The translations under genes and the position numbers were made by a program. Positions 54,954-63,270 of a DNA stretch of 64,000 nt are shown piece after piece. The DNA is from Glutamicibacter nicotianae. GTDB lineage: Bacteria; Actinomycetota; Actinomycetes; Actinomycetales; Micrococcaceae. Within the stretch, counting starts at the first letter, position 1; the number at the start of each line of letters is the position of its first letter. Under the pieces are notes generated by a model. The model did no database searches. It saw nothing but the letters and a program-made list of their open reading frames with translations, and was not told the DNA's origin. Where the stretch lies: the NCBI RefSeq assembly GCF_006539525.1, contig NZ_BJNE01000009.1, forward strand, positions 1-64,000, given 5' to 3'.

Positions 54954-55628
54954 TTAACCCTCGTCACCGGTTGGCGGCACGGTCTCGCGGACCCGTTCTT
55001 CCGCGTGTTCTTCGCGCTTCTCGGCACGGCGATGCAGGCGCCCCAACACCCAGCTGACGATCCGGTCGATGACGAAGCCGAGCACCACGGCAATGACAAT
55101 CGAGACGATGATTCCCAGCAGCTTGTTGTCGTGCATCCAGTTGCCGGCCAGTGCGCCGATGCTGATGGAATAGGTGGCCCAGGTCAGCACGCCGATGGTG
55201 TCGAAGAGGGTGAAGCGCTTGTGGCTGAACCCGGTGGCGCCGGCGGTCAGGTTGACGGCCACACGGCCAATGGGGATGTACCGGGCGGTGAAAATCAGCA
55301 GTGCTCCGGAGGTTTCAAGTTTTTTCTCGGCATAGGCCAGCACCCGCTGCGCGCGTTGCCCGCGCATCCATTTGAAGCCCCGGGATCCGATTTTCCGCCC
55401 GATGGCGTAGGTGATCTGGTCGCCGATCAAGGCACCGCTGGCACCCAGCAGGCCGATCAGCATGAGGTTGGGAACTCCGGTGTGGACGCCGACCGCGGCC
55501 AATGAAACCAAAAATGATTCGCTCGGCACGATTGGGAAAATGGCATCGATCATGCAGAACAGAAACAATAACGGCAGGATCCACCATGCGCTGGCTGCCT
55601 GCGCAATTGCTTCATTGACTAATTCCAT
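54954..55628 (-). CDS. DedA family membrane protein
   Basis: The 224-residue protein has the DedA/SNARE-associated core: FLFCMIDAIFPIVPSESFLVSLAAVGV, LIGLLGASGALIGDQITYAIGRKIGSRG, FTARYIPIGRVAVNLTAGATGFSHKRFTLFDTIGVLTWATYSISIG. The conserved Glu in the first loop and Arg in FTARYIPIGR (F-x-R-x-(I/V)P) are present; these are needed for lipid flipping in known members. A charged tail of about 45 residues follows. DedA proteins recycle undecaprenyl phosphate or other lipids. Confidence 0.92.
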   Translation of the reverse strand: MELVNEAIAQAASAWWILPLLFLFCMIDAIFPIVPSESFLVSLAAVGVHTGVPNLMLIGLLGASGALIGDQITYAIGRKIGSRGFKWMRGQRAQRVLAYAEKKLETSGALLIFTARYIPIGRVAVNLTAGATGFSHKRFTLFDTIGVLTWATYSISIGALAGNWMHDNKLLGIIVSIVIAVVLGFVIDRIVSWVLGRLHRRAEKREEHAEERVRETVPPTGDEG

Positions 55629-55848
55629 GCGTGCTTACATCTACTTTCCCAATGCGCTCAATGCGCTGAATTTCTATCCATTTTCGCTCGAGAACTCACC
55701 CGCCCGCATCCTGCTTAGGTGGCGTTGTGGACAATTCCCACCCGCTACCTAGGTAGGAGATAACTTGTCCAACGTTTGACTAGTCCGTTTTGGTTCCCGG
55801 GAAATCTCTGGGAACTTCCATGGGGCATCTCCCGCTGCGCAAGCAACG

Positions 55849-55888
55849 AAAGAGCCGGGAAACACTGCACAGTGTTTCCCGGCTCTTT
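55849..55888. terminator. Terminator after deoA
   Basis: A perfect 19-bp inverted repeat (55849-55867 and 55870-55888) lies 19 bp past the deoA stop on the minus strand. The rest of the gap 55629-55907 holds the DedA upstream region and nothing else I can support. Confidence 0.88.
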
Positions 55889-55907
55889 GCCATGGATTCT
55901 TGTCCGC

Positions 55908-57221
55908 CTACTTGGCCGCGATGCGATCCAGGATCAGACGAGTGTCCGGACGGTCATCGGCCGAACCGATCATGATGGCCCGCTGGACCAGCTCGATGGC
56001 ACGCTCCATTTTTTCCGGGGTGTCGGTCAGCAAGGTGGCAATCGGCTCGCCGCGGCGGACCAGGGCACCCGGCTTCACGTGCATGCGCACGCCTGCGCCG
56101 GCCTGGACGCTGTCTTCCTTGCGGGCACGTCCCGCACCGAGGGTCCATGCGGCCAGACCGATGTCCATCGCATCGAGCTTGAGCAGCACGCCCTCGGCCG
56201 GTGCCACCACGGTGTGCGACTCCTTGGCTACCGGCAACTTGGCATCCGAGTCGCCGCCCTGGGCGGCGATCATCCTGCGCCACACATCCATGGCCTTGCC
56301 ATTTTGCAGCGCGCCGGCGACATCCACGTCCTTGATGCCGGCACCGGCCAGCATCTCGGTGGCCAGGGCCACGGTCAGCTCCACGACATCGCTGGGTCCG
56401 CCGCCGGCCAGGACCTCGACGGATTCCTCCACCTCGATGGCGTTGCCTGCGGTCAGGCCCAGCGGGGTTTCCATGTTGGTCAGCAGGGCCACGGTGTTCA
56501 CCGACGCATCGGTGCCAAGGTTCACCATGGTTTCTGCCAACTCGCGGGCCATGGCCTCGTCCTTCATGAACGCGCCGGAACCGACCTTCACATCCAGCAC
56601 CAGGGTGCCGGTGCCTTCGGCGATCTTCTTGCTCATGATCGAGGAGGCGATCAGCGGGATGGCTTCCACGGTGGCGGTGACGTCGCGCAGGGCGTAGAGC
56701 TTCTTGTCGGCCGGAGCCAGCCCGGTGCCGGCGGCGCAGATGACCGCGCCGACGTTGGACAGCTGGGAGAACAGCTCTTCGTTGGACAGATCCGCCTTCC
56801 AGCCGGGGATGGCTTCGAGCTTGTCCAGCGTGCCGCCGGTGTGGCCCAGCCCGCGTCCGGAAAGCTGCGGGACGGCCACGCCGAAGCTGGCGACCAGCGG
56901 AGCCAGCGGCAAGGTGATCTTGTCCCCCACCCCGCCGGTGGAGTGCTTGTCGGTGGTGGCCAGCTTCTTGCCCGACGGGTCGGTGAGGGCGGAGAAGTCC
57001 ATGCGTTCGCCGGAATTGATCATCGCGGCGGTCCAGCGTGAGATCTCGTTGCGGTTCATGCCCTGGAAGTAGATGGCCATGTTCAGCGCGGACATCTGCT
57101 CTTCGGCGATGACCCCGCGGGTGTAGGCATCGATGGTCCAGTCGATCATCTCGTTGCTCAGTTCGCCGCCATCGCGCTTTGCGCGGATGACTTCGACGGC
57201 ACTGAATTGCTCGGCAGCCAT
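55908..57221 (-). CDS. deoA: Thymidine phosphorylase
   Basis: The 437-residue enzyme cleaves thymidine and deoxyuridine with phosphate to base plus 2-deoxyribose-1-phosphate. The pyrimidine-nucleoside phosphorylase signature is in SGRGLGHTGGTLDKLEAIPG, with KHSTGGVGDKITLPLAPLVASFGV for phosphate binding and KVGSGAFM further on. The ATG at 57221 follows GGAAGGTG at correct spacing. It is 43 bp behind cdd and closes the uptake-salvage operon, before a strong terminator. Confidence 0.95.
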   Translation of the reverse strand: MAAEQFSAVEVIRAKRDGGELSNEMIDWTIDAYTRGVIAEEQMSALNMAIYFQGMNRNEISRWTAAMINSGERMDFSALTDPSGKKLATTDKHSTGGVGDKITLPLAPLVASFGVAVPQLSGRGLGHTGGTLDKLEAIPGWKADLSNEELFSQLSNVGAVICAAGTGLAPADKKLYALRDVTATVEAIPLIASSIMSKKIAEGTGTLVLDVKVGSGAFMKDEAMARELAETMVNLGTDASVNTVALLTNMETPLGLTAGNAIEVEESVEVLAGGGPSDVVELTVALATEMLAGAGIKDVDVAGALQNGKAMDVWRRMIAAQGGDSDAKLPVAKESHTVVAPAEGVLLKLDAMDIGLAAWTLGAGRARKEDSVQAGAGVRMHVKPGALVRRGEPIATLLTDTPEKMERAIELVQRAIMIGSADDRPDTRLILDRIAAK

Positions 57222-57264
57222 GTAAGGCACCTTCCGTTCTGCTGTTGGCCGGTGTGCTCCGGCG

Positions 57265-57675
57265 CTAGGCGTTGAGGTTGTTCGGCCCGAACGCGTCAGG
57301 CAAGAGGTCGTCGATGCCGAGAATTCCGCGGGCGGTCTTGATCTTCATATCGGCCCCGCGGTGCTCGAAGAGCAGCTGGCGGCAGCGGCCGCACGGGGTG
57401 ATCAGCTCCAGCTCGCCGTCGCGCAGCTGGCCGAAGCACAGGAAGTATTCAAGGGTGCCCCCGCCGGTGGCGAAGAGCTGGCCCACCATGGCGCATTCGG
57501 CACACAGGGTGACACCGTAGGCGGCATTCTCGATATTGCATCCGGAAACCAGGCGGCCGTCGCTGGCCAGGGCCGCGGCGCCCACCCGGAATTCCGAGTA
57601 GGGCGCGTAGGCCTGGGACAGCGCGGCCGCGGCCGCTGCTTCGAGCTGCGGCCACGGCGCGTTGATGCTATCCAT
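57265..57675 (-). CDS. cdd: Cytidine deaminase
   Basis: The 136-residue small, tetrameric zinc enzyme deaminates cytidine and deoxycytidine to (deoxy)uridine, which DeoA can then cleave. Zinc ligands Cys58, Cys95 and Cys98 and the proton shuttle Glu60 are visible in TLCAECAMVGQ and TPCGRCRQLLFEH. The substrate loop SGCNIENAAYGVTLC is intact. It begins nine bases after the second permease gene stop, so it is transcribed with the transporter. Confidence 0.96.
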   Translation of the reverse strand: MDSINAPWPQLEAAAAAALSQAYAPYSEFRVGAAALASDGRLVSGCNIENAAYGVTLCAECAMVGQLFATGGGTLEYFLCFGQLRDGELELITPCGRCRQLLFEHRGADMKIKTARGILGIDDLLPDAFGPNNLNA

Positions 57676-57684
57676 GGGTAATCG

Positions 57685-58956
57685 CTATTCCTTCACATAC
57701 GGTTCGCCGGCGGCGGCAGGTCCGCGGGAGCGGCCCACCAGGCCGGCCACCGCGAAGATGGTCACCAAGTACGGCAGCATGGCCATGAACTGGCTCGGTA
57801 CCGGGGTGCCGATGATGGTCAGGATGACCTGCAGGTTGTCGGCGAAGCCGAAGAGCAGGGCGGCCAGGAAGGCGCCGATCGGGTTCCACCGGCCGAAGAT
57901 CACCGCGGCCAGGGCGATAAAGCCGCGTCCGCCGGAGATTTCCTTCGTGAAGGAGTCGATGGCCACCAGGGTGAAGAAGGAACCGCCGATGCCCGCCACG
58001 ATGCCGCCGAGGGTGACGTTCCAGAAGCGGATCGAGTTGACCTTGATGCCCAGGGTGTCGGCGGCCTTCGGGTGCTCGCCGACGGCGCGCACGCGCAGGC
58101 CCCACTTGGTCTTGAACAGGCCGAACCAGACCAGGAACACTGCCAGGTACATCAGGTAGCCGATGACCGACTGCTTGAACAGGATCGGTCCGATGACCGG
58201 GATGGCCGAAAGCAGCGGGATCTCGACCACCGGCAGGTGCACCGGCGAGTTGAACAGCTCCGGGTCTTCCTGCATCACGGTGGTGAACAGGAAGCCGGTG
58301 ATGCCGGAGACCAGCACGTTGAGCACCACGCCGACGATGATCTGGTTGACCACGTACTTGATGGAGAACAGTGCCAGCACCAGGGACACCACGGCGCCGG
58401 CCAGGCCGGCGGCGATCAGGCCCGCGAAGGCGTTCTGCGTCACCGAGGCGACGATGGCCGCGGTGAATGCGCCGCCCAGCAGCTGGCCCTCGATGGCGAT
58501 GTTGACCACGCCGGCGCGTTCGGAGAGCACGCCGGACAGGGAGCCGAAGACCAGCGGCACGGCCAGCACCACGCCGCCGGCCAGCAGGCTGGCCAGCGAG
58601 ATGCTGTTGATGTTGGCGCCGGAGACCACCCACACCAGGAAGCCGAGCACGAAGAGGATGGCCGCGACGGCGATCATCCAGGTGGCCAGCGCCTTGCCCT
58701 GCTTGCGCTGCATCCACGAGTAGGCGGCGATGGCCAGCAGCAGCACGCCGAACACGATGTTGGTGATCCGGCCCGGTAAGACCAGTTCCGGCAGCTCGAA
58801 GGCGTCGCCGGCGCTGTTCAGCGTGAAGTGCGCTGCCTGGTCGTTGCCCAGCAGGCCGAAGCTGAAGAAGGTGATCACGGCGATCACCGTCAGGATGATC
58901 GGGGTCTTCTTGCTCGGCAAGACGTTGATTGCTGGTTGCAAGGTGGTTGCGGTCAC
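57685..58956 (-). CDS. ABC transporter permease, nucleoside type (second permease)
   Basis: The 423-residue membrane protein belongs to the BPD_transp_2 family (YufQ/NupC-like, RbsC relatives). Its core has LSGVLSERAGVVNIAIEGQLLGGAFTAAIVAS, GAVVSLVLALFSIKYVVNQIIVGVVLNVLVSGITGFLF, and KTKWGLRVRAVGEHPKAADTLGIKVNSIRFWNVTLGGIVAGIGGSFF, the conserved coupling loop. Its start overlaps the preceding permease stop by 4 bp (ATGA type). Confidence 0.92.
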   Translation of the reverse strand: MTATTLQPAINVLPSKKTPIILTVIAVITFFSFGLLGNDQAAHFTLNSAGDAFELPELVLPGRITNIVFGVLLLAIAAYSWMQRKQGKALATWMIAVAAILFVLGFLVWVVSGANINSISLASLLAGGVVLAVPLVFGSLSGVLSERAGVVNIAIEGQLLGGAFTAAIVASVTQNAFAGLIAAGLAGAVVSLVLALFSIKYVVNQIIVGVVLNVLVSGITGFLFTTVMQEDPELFNSPVHLPVVEIPLLSAIPVIGPILFKQSVIGYLMYLAVFLVWFGLFKTKWGLRVRAVGEHPKAADTLGIKVNSIRFWNVTLGGIVAGIGGSFFTLVAIDSFTKEISGGRGFIALAAVIFGRWNPIGAFLAALLFGFADNLQVILTIIGTPVPSQFMAMLPYLVTIFAVAGLVGRSRGPAAAGEPYVKE

Positions 58957-60158
58957 TTGGCACCTGCCTTAGTAGGTTCGAGCTTGGAGCTGCGCTTCTT
59001 CTTGCGGTTCATGCCGAAGATGGCCTTCACCAGCGGAGGTGCGGCGATGAACAGCACGATCAGCGACTGCACCACCGACACGATGTCGATCGGGGTGCCG
59101 GTGGTGATCTGCATGTTCACCGCACCGGCCTGGAATGCGCCGAAGAGCAGGCCGGCGAAGAAGGTGCCCCATGGGGTGGAGCGGCCCAGCAGGGCCACGG
59201 TGATCGCGTCGAAGCCCAGCGAGCCGGCAATGCCGCCGGTGAGCACCTTTTCGGTGCCCGCCACCTGGGCCACGCCGGCGGCGCCGGCCAAGGCGCCGGC
59301 CAGCGCCATCGCGATGATGGTGGTGCGCGCGACGTTGATGCCGGCGGTCTGCGCGGCCTCCGGGTTATGCCCCACGGCACGGAATTCGAAGCCCACGGTG
59401 GAGCGCTTGAACATCCAGGCCACTGCCAGCACCAGCAGCACCGCCATCACGAAACCCAGGTGCAGGCGCGAGCCGGGGATCGCCGGGAAGATGGCCGAGC
59501 TGTCGAGGATCGGCGAGATCGGGTTGGTCTCGCCGGGGCGGCGGAAGGCCTGGGTGTTCATCAGGAAGTCGATCAGGTATACGGCCACGTAGTTGAACAT
59601 GATCGTGAGGATCACTTCGTGGGCGCCGGTCTTGGCCTTGAGCAGGCCCACCAGTCCGCCCCAGATCGCGCCGCCGAGCAGGCCGAAGACGATGACCAGC
59701 AGCAGGTGCAGGCCGATCGGCAGGTGCCAGGCGAAGCCGATGTAGGCGGCCAGCACCGAGCCGATGATGATCTGGCCCTGCGCGCCGATGTTGAACAGGC
59801 CGGCGCGGAAAGCCACCGCCACGCCCAAACCGGCGCAGATCAGCGGGGTGGAGACGGTCAGCGTCTCGAGGAACGGCTTGAAGCCCTGCGTGGAGTTGTA
59901 GATCGAGCCGTTGAACAGCGCCACGTAGCTTTCGGTGGCGGCACGCCAGAATTCGCTGAAGAACGCCGAGGGCTTGGCCAGCAGGTAGCCGGCGGTTTCG
60001 CCGACCTTCTCGTCGGTGACCGCGATCAGCAGGCCGCCGATGACCAGCGCGACGATGACGCCGAGGACCGAGACCAGGCCCGGTCCCTGGGTGATCTGGC
60101 GCAGCAGGTCGTTGCCCGGCTTGCCGGAGTCGGGAACCACAGGTGCTTTCTCGCTCAC
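58953..60158 (-). CDS. ABC transporter permease, nucleoside type (first permease)
   Basis: The 401-residue permease is the partner of the gene downstream. It has FRAGLFNIGAQGQIIIGSVLAAYIGF, GAIWGGLVGLLKAKTGAHEVILTIMFNYVAVYLIDFLM, and GFEFRAVGHNPEAAQTAGINVARTTIIAMALAGALAGAAG, the coupling helix region of YufP-like permeases. About ten membrane segments are present. It overlaps the upstream ATPase gene stop and the downstream permease start by 4 bp each, so the three are translationally coupled. Confidence 0.92.
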   Translation of the reverse strand: MSEKAPVVPDSGKPGNDLLRQITQGPGLVSVLGVIVALVIGGLLIAVTDEKVGETAGYLLAKPSAFFSEFWRAATESYVALFNGSIYNSTQGFKPFLETLTVSTPLICAGLGVAVAFRAGLFNIGAQGQIIIGSVLAAYIGFAWHLPIGLHLLLVIVFGLLGGAIWGGLVGLLKAKTGAHEVILTIMFNYVAVYLIDFLMNTQAFRRPGETNPISPILDSSAIFPAIPGSRLHLGFVMAVLLVLAVAWMFKRSTVGFEFRAVGHNPEAAQTAGINVARTTIIAMALAGALAGAAGVAQVAGTEKVLTGGIAGSLGFDAITVALLGRSTPWGTFFAGLLFGAFQAGAVNMQITTGTPIDIVSVVQSLIVLFIAAPPLVKAIFGMNRKKKRSSKLEPTKAGAK

Positions 60159-61753
60159 TGCGCTTCTCCTTCCTGGTTGTCGTGCTCGCTGGCCGGCTGC
60201 GCTTCAACCGGCTCGTTGTCCGCCTTGGAGTATTCGGCCTGGGCGAAGGCCTCTTCCTGCGATACGCCGGCCATCATCAGGCCGAGCACCTCGCGGGAGG
60301 TGTCCCCCGGCACGATGCCGTTGATCCTGCCCTTGTAGAGCACTGCGATGCGGTCGGCCAGTTCCATGACCTCGTCCAGCTCGGTGGACACGATCATCAC
60401 CGGGGTGCCCTTGTCGCGTTCGGCCACGATGCGCCGGTGCAGGAACTCGATGGAGCCCACATCCACGCCGCGGGTCGGCTGCGAGGCGATGAACAGCTTC
60501 AGATCGCGGCTCAGCTCGCGGGCCATGACGACCTTCTGCTGGTTGCCGCCGGAGAGGCTGGAGGCCGGGTTCAGCGGGTTGTCGGTGCGCACGTCGAAGC
60601 CCTCGATCTGCTCCTTGGCGTTCTTCTTGATCGCCTCGAGGTTCATCGAGATGCCCTTGCCGAACGGCGGGCGGTCGTAGAGGTCCAGCACCAGGTTCTC
60701 CTCGATGGAGAACTGGGTGACCAGCCCGTGCACCGAACGGTCCTCGGGAACGAAGCCCAGGCCCGAACGCAGGATCGACTTCACCGACTTGCCCACCAGC
60801 TCTTCGCCGGCCAGCTTGACCGAGCCGCCGGTCACCGGCTGGGTGCCCAGAATGGCTTCAGTCAGCTCGGTCTGGCCGTTGCCCTGCACGCCGGCCACTG
60901 CAAGGATTTCGCCTTCGTGGATGGTGAAGGACACCGAGTCCAAGGTGGTGGTGCCTGCCGGGTCGACGACGCTCAGGTCGCGCACTTCCAGGGCGGCGGC
61001 GCCAGGGGTGGCGGCCGCCTTGTTCAGGTTCAGCTCCACCGCGCGGCCCACCATCAGGTTGGCCAGCTCGGTGGTGGAAGCTTGCGGGGAGACCGAGTCG
61101 ATGACTTCTCCGCGGCGGATCACGGTGATGACATCCGAGACGGCACGCACTTCGCGCAGCTTGTGCGAGATGAAGACGATGGAGGTGCCGTTGGCCTTGA
61201 GCTGGCGCATGATGTCCAGCAGCTCGTCGGTTTCCTGAGGGGTCAGCACGGCGGTCGGCTCATCGAGGATCAGGATGCGCGCATCGCGCACCAGCGCCTT
61301 GATGATTTCCACGCGCTGCTGCACGCCCACCGGCAGGTCTTCGACGATCGCATCGGGATCCACGTCAAAGCCGTAGCGGTCCGAAATTTCGCGGATCTTC
61401 TTGCGGGTGACCTGCAAATCCAGCACGCCGCCGGCCTTGGTGGTCTCGGCGCCCAGCGCGATGTTCTCGGCCACGGTGAAGACCGGGACCAGCATGAAGT
61501 GCTGGTGCACCATGCCGATGCCGGCGGCCATGGCGTCGCCCGGTCCGGAGAACTCGACGGGCTTCCCGTCCAGCAAAATTTGGCCCTCGGTCGGCTGGTA
61601 CAGGCCGTAGAGCACGTTCATAAGCGTGGACTTTCCAGCACCGTTTTCGCCAAGCAGACAGTGAATCTGGGCGTCGTCGACCGTCAGGTCGATATCTTTG
61701 TTGGCGTAGAAAGAACCGAAGGCTTTCGAGATTCCTCGTAGTTCGAGTTTCAC
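60155..61753 (-). CDS. ABC transporter ATP-binding protein, two nucleotide-binding domains
   Basis: The 532-residue protein is a tandem NBD of the RbsA/YufO type. Domain 1 has Walker A GENGAGKSTLMNVLYGLY, signature LPVGVQQRVEIIKAL and Walker B ILILDEPTAVLTPQE. Domain 2 has the degenerate Walker A AGVQGNGQTELTEAILG (no Lys-Ser) and the signature SLSGGNQQKVVMARELS with ASQPTRGVDVG in place of a normal Walker B. This asymmetry is normal for nucleoside/ribose importers. A hairpin separates it from the BMP gene upstream. Confidence 0.95.
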   Translation of the reverse strand: MKLELRGISKAFGSFYANKDIDLTVDDAQIHCLLGENGAGKSTLMNVLYGLYQPTEGQILLDGKPVEFSGPGDAMAAGIGMVHQHFMLVPVFTVAENIALGAETTKAGGVLDLQVTRKKIREISDRYGFDVDPDAIVEDLPVGVQQRVEIIKALVRDARILILDEPTAVLTPQETDELLDIMRQLKANGTSIVFISHKLREVRAVSDVITVIRRGEVIDSVSPQASTTELANLMVGRAVELNLNKAAATPGAAALEVRDLSVVDPAGTTTLDSVSFTIHEGEILAVAGVQGNGQTELTEAILGTQPVTGGSVKLAGEELVGKSVKSILRSGLGFVPEDRSVHGLVTQFSIEENLVLDLYDRPPFGKGISMNLEAIKKNAKEQIEGFDVRTDNPLNPASSLSGGNQQKVVMARELSRDLKLFIASQPTRGVDVGSIEFLHRRIVAERDKGTPVMIVSTELDEVMELADRIAVLYKGRINGIVPGDTSREVLGLMMAGVSQEEAFAQAEYSKADNEPVEAQPASEHDNQEGEAQ

Positions 61754-61826
61754 GATTCCACCATCTTCATTGTTCGTTTGGCGAAGTTCTTGCTTGCAAG
61801 TTGTTTTGCCCCTTAGGCAGGCATAA

Positions 61827-61873
61827 AGCGCGTCACCTGCCCACCGCTGTGCTGCGGCGAGCGGTGACGCGCT
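61827..61873 (-). terminator. Hairpin between the BMP gene and the ABC ATPase gene
   Basis: AGCGCGTCACC (61827-61837) pairs perfectly with GGTGACGCGCT (61863-61873) around a GC-rich inner loop, with a short T run on the minus strand. It lies within a same-direction operon just after the binding-protein gene, the position where partial terminators or 3'-stabilising stems raise binding-protein levels. Confidence 0.65.
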
Positions 61874-61894
61874 CCATGGCTGATTAGCCTAGTC

Positions 61895-62983
61895 CTACTT
61901 CGGGCTGGAGGCCGATTCGATCTTCAGCTCACCGGAGATGATCTGCTGCTTCAGCGCCTCGATCTCCTTCTTGGTGTCCTCGCCGATCTCTTCGTCGAAG
62001 TTGTGGAACGGTGCCAGTGCAACGCCCTCGTTCTCCAGGGTGCCGACGTACGGGGTCGAGTCGAAGTTGCCCTCGGCGTCGGTGCGGATGACGTCCTCGA
62101 CTGCGGTGTCCATGGTCTTGACCACCGAGGTCAGCATGACGTCCTTGTAGTCAGGAGCGGTCAGGAAGCCGTCGGAGTCGACCCAGACGAGCTTGGCGTC
62201 CTTGCCGCTGTTGTTGGCCTCGACCACGGCAGCGCCAGCGCCCTTGCCCACTGGGCCGGCAACAGGCATGACCACGTCAGCGCCGGAAGCGATGAAGTTC
62301 TTGGTGATCTGCTTGCCCTTGTCCTGCTTCTCGAAGTCGCCGGAGAAGGTGCCGTCCTGCTTGTCCTTGTTCCAGCCCAGGAGCTTGACGTCCTTTCCCT
62401 TGTCCTCGTTGTACTTGTCAACGCCGTCGGCGAAGCCGTCCATGAAGATGGTCACGGTAGGGATCTTGATGCCGCCGAAGGTGGCAACGGTGCCGGTCTT
62501 CGAGGCGGCAGCTGCGGCGTAGCCTGCCAGGTAGGCAGCCTGGGCCGTGTCGTAGATGATCGGCTTGACGTTCTCGATCGGCTTGTCGTACTGGAAGTCG
62601 ACGATCGCGAAGTGCTTGTCCGGGTTGGCAGCGGCGGCCTCGGCGGTGGCATCGCCCAGCAGGAAGCCGATGGTGACGGTCAGGTCGCAGCCTGCGTTGA
62701 CCATGCCGTTGAGGTTGGTCGCGAAGTCCGCGTTGGACTTGGATTCCGCGTCCTTGGTCTGGATACCCAGGTCCTTCTCGGCGTTCTTCAGGCCGCGGAA
62801 GGAAGATTCGTTGAAGGACTGGTCGTCGAATCCGCCGGAGTCGGACACAATGCAGCCGACGTAGTCCGGGTACTGGCCAGCCGAGCTGCTCTCTTCCGGT
62901 GCAGCGCCGCAGGCGCTCAAAGCTAATGCCGAGATGCCGAGCATGGCTGCCGCCACACCGGTCTTGCGCGATACGAAGCGCAT
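61895..62983 (-). CDS. BMP family nucleoside-binding lipoprotein
   Basis: The start at 62983 (MRFVSRKTGVAAAM) is behind GGAGGAA-like AAAGATTCTTTGGAGGAACAG; 362 residues result. A lipoprotein signal with box LSAC puts the lipidated Cys at residue 25. The mature protein has PDYVGCIVSDSGGFDDQSFNESSFRGLKNAEKDLGIQ, the BMP/PnrA start, with VGFLLGDATAEAAAANPDKHFAIVD-like ITIGFLLGDA and GADVVMPVAGPVGKGAGAAV. PnrA relatives bind purine nucleosides. It is the outer component of the uptake system coded downstream. Confidence 0.93.
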   Translation of the reverse strand: MRFVSRKTGVAAAMLGISALALSACGAAPEESSSAGQYPDYVGCIVSDSGGFDDQSFNESSFRGLKNAEKDLGIQTKDAESKSNADFATNLNGMVNAGCDLTVTIGFLLGDATAEAAAANPDKHFAIVDFQYDKPIENVKPIIYDTAQAAYLAGYAAAAASKTGTVATFGGIKIPTVTIFMDGFADGVDKYNEDKGKDVKLLGWNKDKQDGTFSGDFEKQDKGKQITKNFIASGADVVMPVAGPVGKGAGAAVVEANNSGKDAKLVWVDSDGFLTAPDYKDVMLTSVVKTMDTAVEDVIRTDAEGNFDSTPYVGTLENEGVALAPFHNFDEEIGEDTKKEIEALKQQIISGELKIESASSPK

Positions 62984-63179
62984 CTGTTCCTCCAAAGAAT
63001 CTTGCGAGATAATGCGGGAGGCAAGACACCTGACCCTCGTGCAAGGCTCCATTGCCTAGGCCTTACGCGAGCACACCAAAAGTCCTAGCGTTCCCATCGT
63101 TTCCATAGCCTATCGGAGATACGTCACAGGTAAAGACGAGAAAGATTACAAACAGATAACTTGCAGGCCACAAAACGGC

Positions 63180-63187
63180 AAGCGCTT
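63180..63187. promoter_or_regulatory. AAGCGCTT palindrome upstream of the BMP operon
   Basis: The 8-bp palindrome with central GCGC resembles the core of LacI-family operators. The same octamer also occurs at 34845-34852, so this is weak evidence. Confidence 0.25.
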
Positions 63188-63212
63188 AACGTCAATGCCC
63201 AAGTCACTGACC

Positions 63213-63242
63213 GAATTGTTAAAGTGTCAAAGAATTGTTAAA
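63213..63242. repeat. Direct repeat GAATTGTTAAA upstream of the BMP operon
   Basis: Two copies of GAATTGTTAAA start 19 bp apart (63213 and 63232), on the same face of the helix, in the A/T-rich gap between the BMP gene and the M20 gene. The gap 62984-63270 also holds AAAAATTTTT, which may terminate the M20 gene. Confidence 0.4.
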
Positions 63243-63270
63243 AATTTTTGGGTTTACTGTGGCCAACGCC

